A stretch of 40,813 nt of DNA from an uncultured Bacteroidales bacterium (GTDB lineage Bacteria; Bacteroidota; Bacteroidia; Bacteroidales; Marinilabiliaceae). The notes below the pieces were generated by a model. It searched no databases. It had not been told where the DNA came from and saw nothing but the letters and a program-made list of their open reading frames with translations. A program made the position numbers and the translations under genes. Within the stretch, counting starts at the first letter, position 1. Every line of letters starts with the position of its first letter. The stretch covers positions 1 through 40,813 of the forward strand of contig CALAVC010000109.1 in NCBI GenBank assembly GCA_937892095.1, given 5' to 3'. Shown here piece by piece: positions 15,978 through 23,694 of the stretch.

Positions 15978-16452
15978 CAATCTCGTCTATGAGCAGTCGT
16001 AACGCCTTTTCGGCTGCTGCTTGTACGACGTTCATTCTGTCGCCACTGAAAAAATGTTTTTCTGCATGTGTGCACTTTGGAGTGCTGATGCCTATCCACA
16101 CTGTGCCAACTGGTTGGGCTGAGGTGCCTCCTGTCGGACCTGCATAGCCAGTTGTCGACACGGCATAGTCTGTCTGCATTAGCCGACGCACACCCTCTGC
16201 CATTTGGCATGCAACAGTGTTGCTCACTTCGCTATGTGCAGCAATGTCTGCCTCGCTCACTCCAAGCACATTCTGTTTGATTTGGTTTGTGTAGCTAACC
16301 ACGCTGCCCACGTAGTATGCCGAACTGCCAGCCACCGATGTTAGCCTGTGCGCAATCAGCCCACCCGTACAACTTTCGGCAGTTGCCAACGTGCGTCCCA
16401 AGAGCATCGAACAGAAGATGTCGTGAATTTCTTTTTCAGCTTCTTGTGTCAT
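15964..16452 (-). CDS. pncC: nicotinamide-nucleotide amidase (CinA C-terminal domain protein)
   Basis: 162 residues, equal to a stand-alone CinA C-terminal domain (PncC, about 160-165 residues). Motifs include TLATAESCTGGLIAHRLTSV, GSSAYYVGSVVSYTN, GVSEADIAAHSEVS and TTGYAGPTGG. PncC deamidates nicotinamide mononucleotide to nicotinic acid mononucleotide in NAD salvage. It starts 9 nt after ddl stops, so the two probably form an operon. Its last 14 nt lie under the 3' end of the convergent histidine kinase gene. The N-terminal COG1058 domain of full CinA is absent, as in many bacteria. Confidence 0.93.
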   Translation of the reverse strand: MTQEAEKEIHDIFCSMLLGRTLATAESCTGGLIAHRLTSVAGSSAYYVGSVVSYTNQIKQNVLGVSEADIAAHSEVSNTVACQMAEGVRRLMQTDYAVSTTGYAGPTGGTSAQPVGTVWIGISTPKCTHAEKHFFSGDRMNVVQAAAEKALRLLIDEIANRQ

Positions 16453-16461
16453 CGGAGTCGT

Positions 16462-17445
16462 TTAGTGTGCCAAGATGTCGTCAATAACCTCGGCAAAGAC
16501 GTCAGCCGTCTGCATGCCAGCTGCTCTTATCTGTTGTGGGATGAAGCTTGTCTCGGTCTGACCGGGTGTGGTGTTTACTTCAAGCACATATGGTGTACCA
16601 TCGGGGCGAATAATGAAGTCTATGCGCACAATGCCACGCATATTCATCAGGCTATACACTTCTTGTGCAGTCTTATATACTTTGTTTTTTACTTCTTCGC
16701 TGACGCGTGCGGGGGTTATCTCTTGCGTCTTGCCGGGTGTGTATTTGGCGTCGGTGTCGAAAAATTCGTTCTCTGTAACCACTTCTGTCAGTGGGAAAAG
16801 AACAGTGCGTTCCGAAGTCTTATATAGTCCGCATGTCAGTTCTGTGCCGTCCATAAATGCTTCTATCAGCACGTCGTCGCTCTCGGTGTGTGCTTTCTCT
16901 ATTGCTGGCAAGATCTGTTCGGTCGATTTGACCTTGCTGACTCCAAAACTCGAACCTGCTGCCGATGGCTTAATAAACATCGGTAGTCCTATGCGTTTGG
17001 CAATCTCCACAGGGTCGACACCTTCTGTGCCCTGTACGCGTATGCTGTCGGCCACGCGTATGCCAAAACTGCGCAAGTAGCTGTTGCACACAAACTTGTC
17101 AAAAGTCATTGCTCCCGTCAGGGCTGGGCACGTAGAGTGTTTCTGACCTATCATCTCGAAGTAGGCTGGCAACTGACCGTTTTCGCCCGGCACTCCATGA
17201 ATGGTTATGTATGCAAGGTCAAACGAGATTCTTTCACCTTGTTTGTTTGTATACGTAAAGTCTTCTCTGTTTATGCTGTAGTCTCCGTCTGTTGTGTGCG
17301 CCGTCCAATGTGTGCGACTTATTTCTACTGGGGTTAGCTCATAACGCTCCGTCCCTATTAGTTTTAGCAGACCATCTTTGCTACGTGCGCTTACCTCGGC
17401 TTCCGACTGGTAGCCTCCGTAGACAATTGCAATTCTTTTCTTCAT
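16462..17445 (-). CDS. ddl: D-alanine--D-alanine ligase
   Basis: 327 residues from ATG 17445 (MKKRIAIVYGG); the longer frame to 17508 has no support and runs through the promoter. This is an ATP-grasp ligase making D-Ala-D-Ala for peptidoglycan. Motifs: GGYQSEAEVSARS, THGVPGENGQLPAYFE, KFVCNSYLRSFGI, FIKPSAAGSSFGVSKV, VLIEAFMDGTELTCG, VRIDFIIRPDGTPYVLEVN and TTPGQTETSF. All ATP-grasp elements are present and the length is normal. The product is cytoplasmic. It probably heads an operon with pncC. A -7 element TAAATTTG lies at 17464-17471. Confidence 0.96.
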   Translation of the reverse strand: MKKRIAIVYGGYQSEAEVSARSKDGLLKLIGTERYELTPVEISRTHWTAHTTDGDYSINREDFTYTNKQGERISFDLAYITIHGVPGENGQLPAYFEMIGQKHSTCPALTGAMTFDKFVCNSYLRSFGIRVADSIRVQGTEGVDPVEIAKRIGLPMFIKPSAAGSSFGVSKVKSTEQILPAIEKAHTESDDVLIEAFMDGTELTCGLYKTSERTVLFPLTEVVTENEFFDTDAKYTPGKTQEITPARVSEEVKNKVYKTAQEVYSLMNMRGIVRIDFIIRPDGTPYVLEVNTTPGQTETSFIPQQIRAAGMQTADVFAEVIDDILAH

Positions 17446-17463
17446 CGGTTGTATTTTTCTACA

Positions 17464-17471
17464 CAAATTTA
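17464..17471 (-). promoter_or_regulatory. -7 promoter element (TAAATTTG) for ddl
   Basis: Minus-strand TAAATTTG fits TAnnTTTG, 18 nt before the ATG at 17445. A TTTG occurs upstream (17487-17490) but only 15 nt away, shorter than the usual 19-20. Confidence 0.45.
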
Positions 17472-17518
17472 CATAAATATACCACACAAATGTTATTACA
17501 CTCTTCAACCCATTGCTC

Positions 17519-17526
17519 TACCTTTG
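17519..17526 (+). promoter_or_regulatory. -7 promoter element (TACCTTTG) for cysK
   Basis: Exact TACCTTTG, 38 nt before the cysK ATG, in the gap divergent from ddl. The -33 region is T/A-rich without a clear TTTG. Confidence 0.55.
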
Positions 17527-17564
17527 TGTTAGAAAGATAAAAAAACAACAAAACATTTACTACC

Positions 17565-18512
17565 ATGAGCAAGATAGCTAATCAACTTACCGACCTTATA
17601 GGCAACACTCCTCTGCTACAAGTCAATAACTATAGCAAATCAAAAGCTCTCGAAGCCAACATCATTGCCAAACTCGAATATTTCAATCCACTCGGTAGCG
17701 TCAAAGACCGCATTGCATTTGCCATGATCGAAGAGGCCGAACGCTCCGGAAAGCTCCAAAAGGGTGCGCTGATAATAGAACCTACATCGGGCAATACGGG
17801 TGTCGGACTTGCTTTTGTGGCTGCCGTCAAGGGCTATAAGATAATCCTCACCATGCCCGAAACCATGAGCATCGAGCGTCGTAATCTACTCAAAGCACTC
17901 GGTGCCGAAATTGTTCTCACTCCCGGTGCCGACGGAATGAAGGGTGCCATTGCTGCTGCCGAAAAACTTCGCTATGAGCATCCCGGTTCGTTCATCCCTC
18001 AGCAATTCGAAAATCCTGCCAATCCAGCCTACCATGTCAAGACAACCGCCGAAGAAATTTGGCGCGATACCGATGGTAAGGTCGATATATTCGTAGCTGG
18101 TGTCGGCACTGGTGGCACAGTAAGTGGTGTCGGTCGTGGACTGAAAAATCATAACTCAAACGTCAAAATTGTCGCTGTCGAACCCAAGAGCTCGCCCGTA
18201 CTCTCTGGTGGTAAGCCAGGTCCGCACAAGATTCAAGGCATAGGTGCAGGCTTCGTCCCTAAGACTTTCGACAAAGACGTAATCGATGAAATTATTACTG
18301 TCGACAACGACGATGCCATTCGTACAAGTCGTCAGCTCGCCAAAGCCGAAGGACTGCTTGTCGGCATATCCGCAGGTGCTGCCGTACATGCAGCCACCGA
18401 ACTTGCTCTTCGTCCCGAAAATAAGGGCAAAAACATTGTTGCTCTTCTTCCCGACACTGGCGAACGCTATCTTTCGACAGTTCTCTACGCTTTCAACGAA
18501 TATCCGCTCTAA
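17565..18512 (+). CDS. cysK: cysteine synthase A (O-acetylserine sulfhydrylase)
   Basis: 315 residues, the usual CysK length. A PLP-dependent fold-type II enzyme that converts O-acetylserine and sulfide to cysteine in the cytoplasm. Visible motifs are LIGNTPLLQV, NPLGSVKDRIAF with the PLP lysine, EPTSGNTGVGLAFV, the phosphate-binding GVGTGGTVSGVGR and LVGISAGAAV. It is monocistronic: its own -7 box lies upstream (17519-17526) and a strong bidirectional terminator follows (18539-18571). No serine acetyltransferase is nearby. Confidence 0.97.
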   Translation: MSKIANQLTDLIGNTPLLQVNNYSKSKALEANIIAKLEYFNPLGSVKDRIAFAMIEEAERSGKLQKGALIIEPTSGNTGVGLAFVAAVKGYKIILTMPETMSIERRNLLKALGAEIVLTPGADGMKGAIAAAEKLRYEHPGSFIPQQFENPANPAYHVKTTAEEIWRDTDGKVDIFVAGVGTGGTVSGVGRGLKNHNSNVKIVAVEPKSSPVLSGGKPGPHKIQGIGAGFVPKTFDKDVIDEIITVDNDDAIRTSRQLAKAEGLLVGISAGAAVHAATELALRPENKGKNIVALLPDTGERYLSTVLYAFNEYPL

Positions 18513-18538
18513 ACGTAAGAAATATTATAGAAAAATAA

Positions 18539-18571
18539 AGAGAGGTCGGCAATCTGCATGCCGACCTCTCT
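18539..18571. terminator. bidirectional terminator between cysK and dpp7
   Basis: Perfect 12-bp inverted repeat AGAGAGGTCGGC (18539-18550) / GCCGACCTCTCT (18560-18571) with a 9-nt loop. T-rich sequence follows on the plus strand (TTGTCTTTG) and on the minus strand (TTATTTTTC), so it can end both convergent transcripts. Confidence 0.88.
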
Positions 18572-18596
18572 TTGTCTTTGTTTATGCCGATTTCGC

Positions 18597-20720
18597 TCAG
18601 TCTTTAATGTTCAGCTCATTAATCAGATTCTTTGCGCCAGCAAACTTGTCCATTATGAACAAAACATAGCGAATGTCAACGCAAATACATTTTTGTAGCG
18701 TCGGCTCAAAAATAATGTCGCCACTCATGGCTTCCCAGTTGCCGTCAAATGCCAAGCCCATCAGCTCGCCACGTCCGTTAATCACGGGGCTTCCACTGTT
18801 ACCTCCCGTTATGTCGTTGTTGGTCGTGAAGCATACATGCATACGCCCGTCTATGTCGGCATATCGCCCATAGTCGCGTTTTGCATGAAGTTCTTTTAGT
18901 CGGGGCGAAACCACAAATTCCCAATTGTTGGGATCTTCTTTCGCCATTACGCCCTCAAGGTCTGTAAAGAAGTTAAATTTCCGACCGCCAGCCGTATAAC
19001 CGCCCACAGTGCCATAGCTAAGTCTCATCGTAAAGTTGGCGTCGGGGTAATACTCTTTCGTTCGGTTCATTTCTCTCCGTCCTTTCAAATATCTACGTTC
19101 TGCATCTTTCGTGTTCTTATATTTCTCGTCCGACTCTGTCGACACCTTTCCCATCACGTCTTGTATCTGCACTGCATACACTGCTGCCAAGTCCTCTTGC
19201 AAAGCCTCTGTCTCGCCATTTTCTATTTTGCTCAACACATAGCTTCTGTCCGTCATCTTACTGTTTGCAAAGAAGTATGCCGCCCACTTCTCAAAGCCCA
19301 TTTTTGCAGCTTCTTTCATAAACGTTGGGTGATAGCCTTTGTCTATCTTATCGTAGTAATATTTGCATAGTGCAGCCACAACCTTTTGGTCTGTTTTTGC
19401 ACTATAATCGTCAAAAAATTTCTCAGCAAATCTCTTCACCTCTGCTCTGTCGCTTTCGCTTTCGGCCGATTTGCTTTTCGTAATCATTTGACTTGCAAAC
19501 CTAAATATCTCCGCTCCGCCATATAGACACTCATACCAATAGTCGCCAACCATCTCCAGTGGGCGCAGTTGCTTATAAGCTTTTCGCAGTTCTTTTGTAA
19601 GCCCTTTATATTCAGTGTGTTGGCGTGCCCATTGATCAAACGCTTTTTCCTCAGCTCGTTTCCTTTCTACCACTTTTAGGTCGGCTATGCCCTTATTCAT
19701 GCCGATGCTGTTCTTGTAATAATTGCTACTGTTAGCATATTTGCTTGCGTAGGCAATATACACCGACTGCTCCTCTTGCATATCTTTCAGCCAAATGTTT
19801 TGTTTTATTTCGCGTGGCTCAATACGGCTCGTATTCTCACAGTCGCGTGTCATCTCCACGCCATAGTTACTCACATATCGTTCTGTCGAACCCGGATAGC
19901 CAATCGTCATCGCATAGTCGCCCTCTTTCATGCCCCTAATGCTTATCGGGAGTGAGTGGCGTGGACGCAGTGGTACGTTGTCTGCCGAATATTTAGCTGG
20001 CTTATTATCTTTGTCTGCATACACGCGAAATATCGAAAAGTCTCCCGTATGTCGAGGCCATTGCCAGTTGTCTGTGTCGTGTCCAAACTTGCCAATGCTC
20101 TCTGGCGGTGTGCCCACAAGTCTTACATCTTCATATACGCTATAGCATATAAGAAAAAACTGCTCGCCACCAAAAAACTCTTTCACAATACACTCTTTGC
20201 CCACAATCTTACATGTGTCTTGTGCCATGCGTTCTATGGCTCGCATGTTCTCTTCAACAATCGCACGTCGTGCTTTGGGCGTAAGTTTTTTATCAGCTTC
20301 AGCACCCTTGGTAACTTCTTCGCTCACGTCCGACACCCACTCCAAAAAGCGAACCGTAAGCCCGTCTACTGGCAAGTCTTCTGCATGACTACCCGACCAA
20401 AAGCCGTCTCGCAAATAGTTATGCTCCACACTCGAAAGCTGTTGTATCGACCCGTAGCCACAATGATGATTCGTCATCAGCAGACCACTCTCCGACACAA
20501 TCTCGCCCGTACACCCACGACCGAAAATCACCACAGCATCCTTCAAGCTACCCTTGTTTATGTCGTAAATGTCTTCTGCCGTCAGTTTTAAACCTGTTTT
20601 GTTCATCGCTTCAAGCCTTTCTTGGCTCAAGAGCGACAACATCCACATGCCCTCATCGGCCATAGCATTTGCCATGCTCATTAGGGCTATGCACATCGTG
20701 CTAACTAAATTTTTTATCAT
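18597..20720 (-). CDS. dpp7: S46 family dipeptidyl peptidase, DPP7-type
   Basis: 707 residues from ATG 20720 (MIKNLVSTMCIALMS), which begins a signal peptide; the longer frame to 20825 runs into the divergent GNAT gene. The trypsin-like S46 triad is visible: MTNHHCGYG (His85), RHTGDFSIFR (Asp) and TGGNSGSP (Ser642). S46 enzymes cut dipeptides from the N-terminus of oligopeptides in the periplasm, feeding amino-acid fermenters. Eighteen residues past the Ser, the S1-pocket position is Gly (FDGNWE), the DPP7 state for hydrophobic P1, rather than the Arg of acidic-specific DPP11. A -7 TACCTTTG lies at 20739-20746 and a strong terminator follows. Confidence 0.93.
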   Translation of the reverse strand: MIKNLVSTMCIALMSMANAMADEGMWMLSLLSQERLEAMNKTGLKLTAEDIYDINKGSLKDAVVIFGRGCTGEIVSESGLLMTNHHCGYGSIQQLSSVEHNYLRDGFWSGSHAEDLPVDGLTVRFLEWVSDVSEEVTKGAEADKKLTPKARRAIVEENMRAIERMAQDTCKIVGKECIVKEFFGGEQFFLICYSVYEDVRLVGTPPESIGKFGHDTDNWQWPRHTGDFSIFRVYADKDNKPAKYSADNVPLRPRHSLPISIRGMKEGDYAMTIGYPGSTERYVSNYGVEMTRDCENTSRIEPREIKQNIWLKDMQEEQSVYIAYASKYANSSNYYKNSIGMNKGIADLKVVERKRAEEKAFDQWARQHTEYKGLTKELRKAYKQLRPLEMVGDYWYECLYGGAEIFRFASQMITKSKSAESESDRAEVKRFAEKFFDDYSAKTDQKVVAALCKYYYDKIDKGYHPTFMKEAAKMGFEKWAAYFFANSKMTDRSYVLSKIENGETEALQEDLAAVYAVQIQDVMGKVSTESDEKYKNTKDAERRYLKGRREMNRTKEYYPDANFTMRLSYGTVGGYTAGGRKFNFFTDLEGVMAKEDPNNWEFVVSPRLKELHAKRDYGRYADIDGRMHVCFTTNNDITGGNSGSPVINGRGELMGLAFDGNWEAMSGDIIFEPTLQKCICVDIRYVLFIMDKFAGAKNLINELNIKD

Positions 20721-20738
20721 TGTGTTTAAATTTTGTGG

Positions 20739-20746
20739 CAAAGGTA
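20739..20746 (-). promoter_or_regulatory. -7 promoter element (TACCTTTG) for dpp7
   Basis: Exact TACCTTTG on the minus strand, 18 nt before the dpp7 ATG. The nearest upstream TTTG is too close (10 nt) to be a standard -33. Confidence 0.55.
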
Positions 20747-20765
20747 ATACCTTACGCAAAATCGT

Positions 20766-20773
20766 TATCTTTG
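20766..20773 (+). promoter_or_regulatory. -7 promoter element (TATCTTTG) for the GNAT gene
   Basis: TATCTTTG fits TAnnTTTG on the plus strand, 31 nt before the ATG at 20805 and divergent from the dpp7 element 20 nt away. No standard -33 seen. Confidence 0.45.
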
Positions 20774-20804
20774 ATTTTCGTAAAAAGCGGTTCTCACAAG
20801 CTAA

Positions 20805-21473
20805 ATGATAGAATCTATTCGCCACATCGACATCCCCGAGATCTCACATCTCGACCGTATGCTCGATGACGACATCAGCCGATACGTCGACTGCTGCGCT
20901 GCTGCCTATGCCACCTATCCACTCACGCTCTGGATGGTTGGTGGCAACACTTCCTACAAAAAACAAGTCTCCCTTTGGAAAGCCAATCTGCAAACCCTTC
21001 GCAATCAAGCTCTTATCTACTCCGTCAGCTCCGATGGCATCATCAATGGCAATTGCATTTGGTTGCCCGAAGGCTTCTCTGGCGTCAGTTCTCTCAGTTT
21101 CCTTCTGCATGGCGGCATGCGCATACTCCCCTATGCCAGCCGGCTCAGTAGCTACGAAAAATACACAGCCGAACTCAAAACCCGACTGACAAACAACAAG
21201 TGTTTGTACCTCTATAGTATCGCCGTTCGCCCTGGCAAACAAGGCATCGGGCTCGCCACAGCTCTCTTGCAACCCATGATGGATTACTTAGACCGTGTCG
21301 GCAAAGATTGCTACCTCGAGACACACCTACAAGTCAACGTCGGACTCTACGAACGTTTCGGATTTCAACTAACAGCAACAGGTAAAGTGCCAGACTCTCA
21401 ACTGACACACTACGCTATGCTCCGACACCCTCAAACAGATAAAAGACAATCCCCAACCAACCCTCATTTTTGA
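20805..21473 (+). CDS. GNAT family N-acetyltransferase
   Basis: 222 residues, cytoplasmic. The C-terminal half has the GNAT fold: LYLYSIAVRPGKQGIGLATALLQPM is motif A with the acetyl-CoA pyrophosphate-binding loop (here PGKQGIG), followed by YLETHLQVNVGLYERFGFQL, the usual motif B. This subtype with an extended N-terminal helical part (AAAYATYPLTLWMVG) is common as a lone acetyltransferase of unknown substrate. It is divergent from dpp7, and its last bases overlap the promoter of the following GH78 gene. No substrate can be named from sequence. Confidence 0.88.
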   Translation: MIESIRHIDIPEISHLDRMLDDDISRYVDCCAAAYATYPLTLWMVGGNTSYKKQVSLWKANLQTLRNQALIYSVSSDGIINGNCIWLPEGFSGVSSLSFLLHGGMRILPYASRLSSYEKYTAELKTRLTNNKCLYLYSIAVRPGKQGIGLATALLQPMMDYLDRVGKDCYLETHLQVNVGLYERFGFQLTATGKVPDSQLTHYAMLRHPQTDKRQSPTNPHF

Positions 21474-21500
21474 AAATAAAACGCTATTTAGCTACCTTTG
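21469..21500 (+). promoter_or_regulatory. complete Bacteroidota promoter for the GH78/lipoprotein operon
   Basis: TTTG (21469-21472), a 20-nt spacer, then TACCTTTG (21493-21500). Both elements match the sigma-ABfr consensus and the spacing is near ideal. The -33 box lies in the last codons and stop of the GNAT gene. Transcription would start near 21506, about 15 nt before the ATG at 21521. This is the best-matching promoter in the window. Confidence 0.78.
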
Positions 21501-21520
21501 CCTCTCCACACAAACTATAT

Positions 21521-23689
21521 ATGACCAAACAACTCTTATCACTGTTTTTTGTGCTGTCAACCACACTCGTCTCGTTTGCTCAAACGTGGATATGGTATCC
21601 GGGCGACTACGAAATATGGCTTGGCAACAAAATGAACAACCATCGCACCGAACGAGGTGCATTCTTTCCGCCATTTTGGAAACAAGATAGCCACTACGTC
21701 ACCGTAGAATTTTCTACCGAATTAAACCTATCTGCCGACGAAACCATTCACATCGCCACAGAGGGCCTATTCAACATCAAGTTAGACGGCAAGATGATTT
21801 TCGGCATGCCGTCCGAATTGCTCATTCCAGCTGGGCAACATCGCCTCAACATAAAAATACACAACCAACAAACACCTCCTGCGCTCTTCGTCTCCGGACG
21901 AACCATAAAGTCTGGTCCCCATTGGAAAGTTACCTACGAAGACAAAGAGTGGATCGACGAGAACGGCAAAGCCTCCGACACTTCTGCCACCACCTATATG
22001 CAGGCTGGCTCGTGGAACTTTAATTCGCCAAGCACTCCTCCTTCGCAGTTTAGTCTCGCTCGTGAAGTCCTTCAGCCCAAGTCCACCGATGGCTCTCTCT
22101 ACGACTTTGGGCGCGAGACCTTTGGCTATCTTCGTCTCCACGAACCCAAGGGCACAGGTGATATATACGTCTACTATGGCGAAAGCCCCGAAGAAGCTCG
22201 CGACACTGAGCACTGTGAGACACTCGACCATCTCATAATTGAAAACAATGAAATCGTCGATCTCGCCACCAATGCACGTTCCAAAATAACCAACGACATC
22301 TACACCTTTGCCAATAGCAAAGCTTTTCGCTACGTCAATATCCTTACCAAGGGCAACGCCTCGTTTTCGTCCGTCTCTATGGACTATGAATATATGCCCG
22401 AAACTGCCGTCGGCTCGTTCCGTTGCAACGACCCAGTTGTCAACCAAATGTGGGATGTCGGTGTCTATACCATGCAACTTACCACGCGCGAATTCTTTAT
22501 CGATGGCATAAAACGCGATCGTTGGGTATGGAGTGGCGACGCTTCGCAAAGCTATCTTATGAACTACTACCTCTTCAACGACAACGATGAGGTCAAGCGT
22601 ACAACGTGGCTTCTCGCTGGCAAAGCTCCAATCTCAAGCCACATCAACACCATTATGGACTATACGCTCTATTGGTTCATATCCATCTACGACTACTACC
22701 TCTATAGTGCCGATGTCCAATTCCTCCACCAAATATATCCCACCATGCAACGCTACATGGACTACGTCAATTCTCGACGCGATTCCGATGGCATGTTGCA
22801 AGGTCTCTCTGGCGATTGGGTCTTTGTCGATTGGACCGATCGCCCTATGGACAAGCACGGACAACTCAGTTTCGAGCAAATACTCTTCCGTCGTGCCGTC
22901 GAGGCCATGGCTGCCGTCAGCCACGTTGTCGGCAATGCTACCGACGAAGCTCGTTATAAAGCGCAAGCCCAAGACCTCGCTCAAAAAATCAAACCCTACT
23001 TTTTCGACGATTCGCTCGGAGGTTTTGTCCACAATCGTGTAGACGGACAAAAAAGTAAGGACATATTCAAGTTCAGTAGCATGTTCGCCATTCTTTTCGA
23101 CTATCTCTCCGATTCCGAAAAGAAACAAGTAGTCGAAAAAGTTCTCCTCAACGAAAATGTCCTCAAAATCACCACGCCCTACATGCGTTTCTACGAGATG
23201 GAAGCCTTGTGTAAGCTCGGTATGCAATCGCAAGTAATGTCCGAAATGAAAGACTATTGGGGTGGCATGCTCCGTGAGGGTGCAACCACATTTTGGGAAA
23301 AATACATACCCACCGACCACGGCTCTCAACATCTATCAATGTACGGACGCCCCTATGGCAAAAGCCTTTGTCATGCTTGGGGGGCAAGCCCCATATATCT
23401 GCTTGGCAAATATTTTGTAGGCGTTCGCCCCACAGCACCCGGCTACTCCGAATACGAAGTCTGTCCCTCGCTCGGCGGACTCCAATGGTTCGAAGGTAAT
23501 GTACCAACACCCTACGGCAAAATCAGTGTCCAGATGAGTGCAAAGTCAATTACCATCAGCTCCGATGGTGGCAAAGGCACGCTCCGTCTTGGCTCCGAGA
23601 CCATCTCCATTCCACAAGGTAAAACACTTACCGTGCAATATTCGCAAAACAAAAACGGCATCAAGGTTAAGAAAATATCAACCAAGTAA
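21521..23689 (+). CDS. GH78-family alpha-L-rhamnosidase (short, DGIKRDR type)
   Basis: 722 residues from ATG 21521, which starts the signal peptide MTKQLLSLFFVLSTTLVSFAQ; the longer frame upstream covers the promoter. N-terminal beta-domains (about 22-300) precede an (alpha/alpha)6 barrel. The acid region reads DGIKRDRWVWSGD (328-340) rather than the DxxxRDER of the other rhamnosidase in the window, so the usual general-acid Glu is missing and an Asp probably serves, as I recall for the short Klebsiella-type GH78 enzymes. The base motif GATTFWE places Glu593. A C-terminal beta-sandwich follows. It probably removes terminal alpha-L-rhamnose from pectic oligosaccharides in the periplasm. Five nt separate it from the next gene. 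Confidence 0.9.
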   Translation: MTKQLLSLFFVLSTTLVSFAQTWIWYPGDYEIWLGNKMNNHRTERGAFFPPFWKQDSHYVTVEFSTELNLSADETIHIATEGLFNIKLDGKMIFGMPSELLIPAGQHRLNIKIHNQQTPPALFVSGRTIKSGPHWKVTYEDKEWIDENGKASDTSATTYMQAGSWNFNSPSTPPSQFSLAREVLQPKSTDGSLYDFGRETFGYLRLHEPKGTGDIYVYYGESPEEARDTEHCETLDHLIIENNEIVDLATNARSKITNDIYTFANSKAFRYVNILTKGNASFSSVSMDYEYMPETAVGSFRCNDPVVNQMWDVGVYTMQLTTREFFIDGIKRDRWVWSGDASQSYLMNYYLFNDNDEVKRTTWLLAGKAPISSHINTIMDYTLYWFISIYDYYLYSADVQFLHQIYPTMQRYMDYVNSRRDSDGMLQGLSGDWVFVDWTDRPMDKHGQLSFEQILFRRAVEAMAAVSHVVGNATDEARYKAQAQDLAQKIKPYFFDDSLGGFVHNRVDGQKSKDIFKFSSMFAILFDYLSDSEKKQVVEKVLLNENVLKITTPYMRFYEMEALCKLGMQSQVMSEMKDYWGGMLREGATTFWEKYIPTDHGSQHLSMYGRPYGKSLCHAWGASPIYLLGKYFVGVRPTAPGYSEYEVCPSLGGLQWFEGNVPTPYGKISVQMSAKSITISSDGGKGTLRLGSETISIPQGKTLTVQYSQNKNGIKVKKISTK

Positions 23690-23694
23690 AGTCT

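Noticed and set aside
20844..23332. Long minus-strand open frames (up to 255 codons) opposite the GNAT and GH78 genes
   Set aside because: They lie wholly opposite well-supported genes and show no recognisable domains or signal peptides; stop-poor antisense frames are expected from this codon usage.
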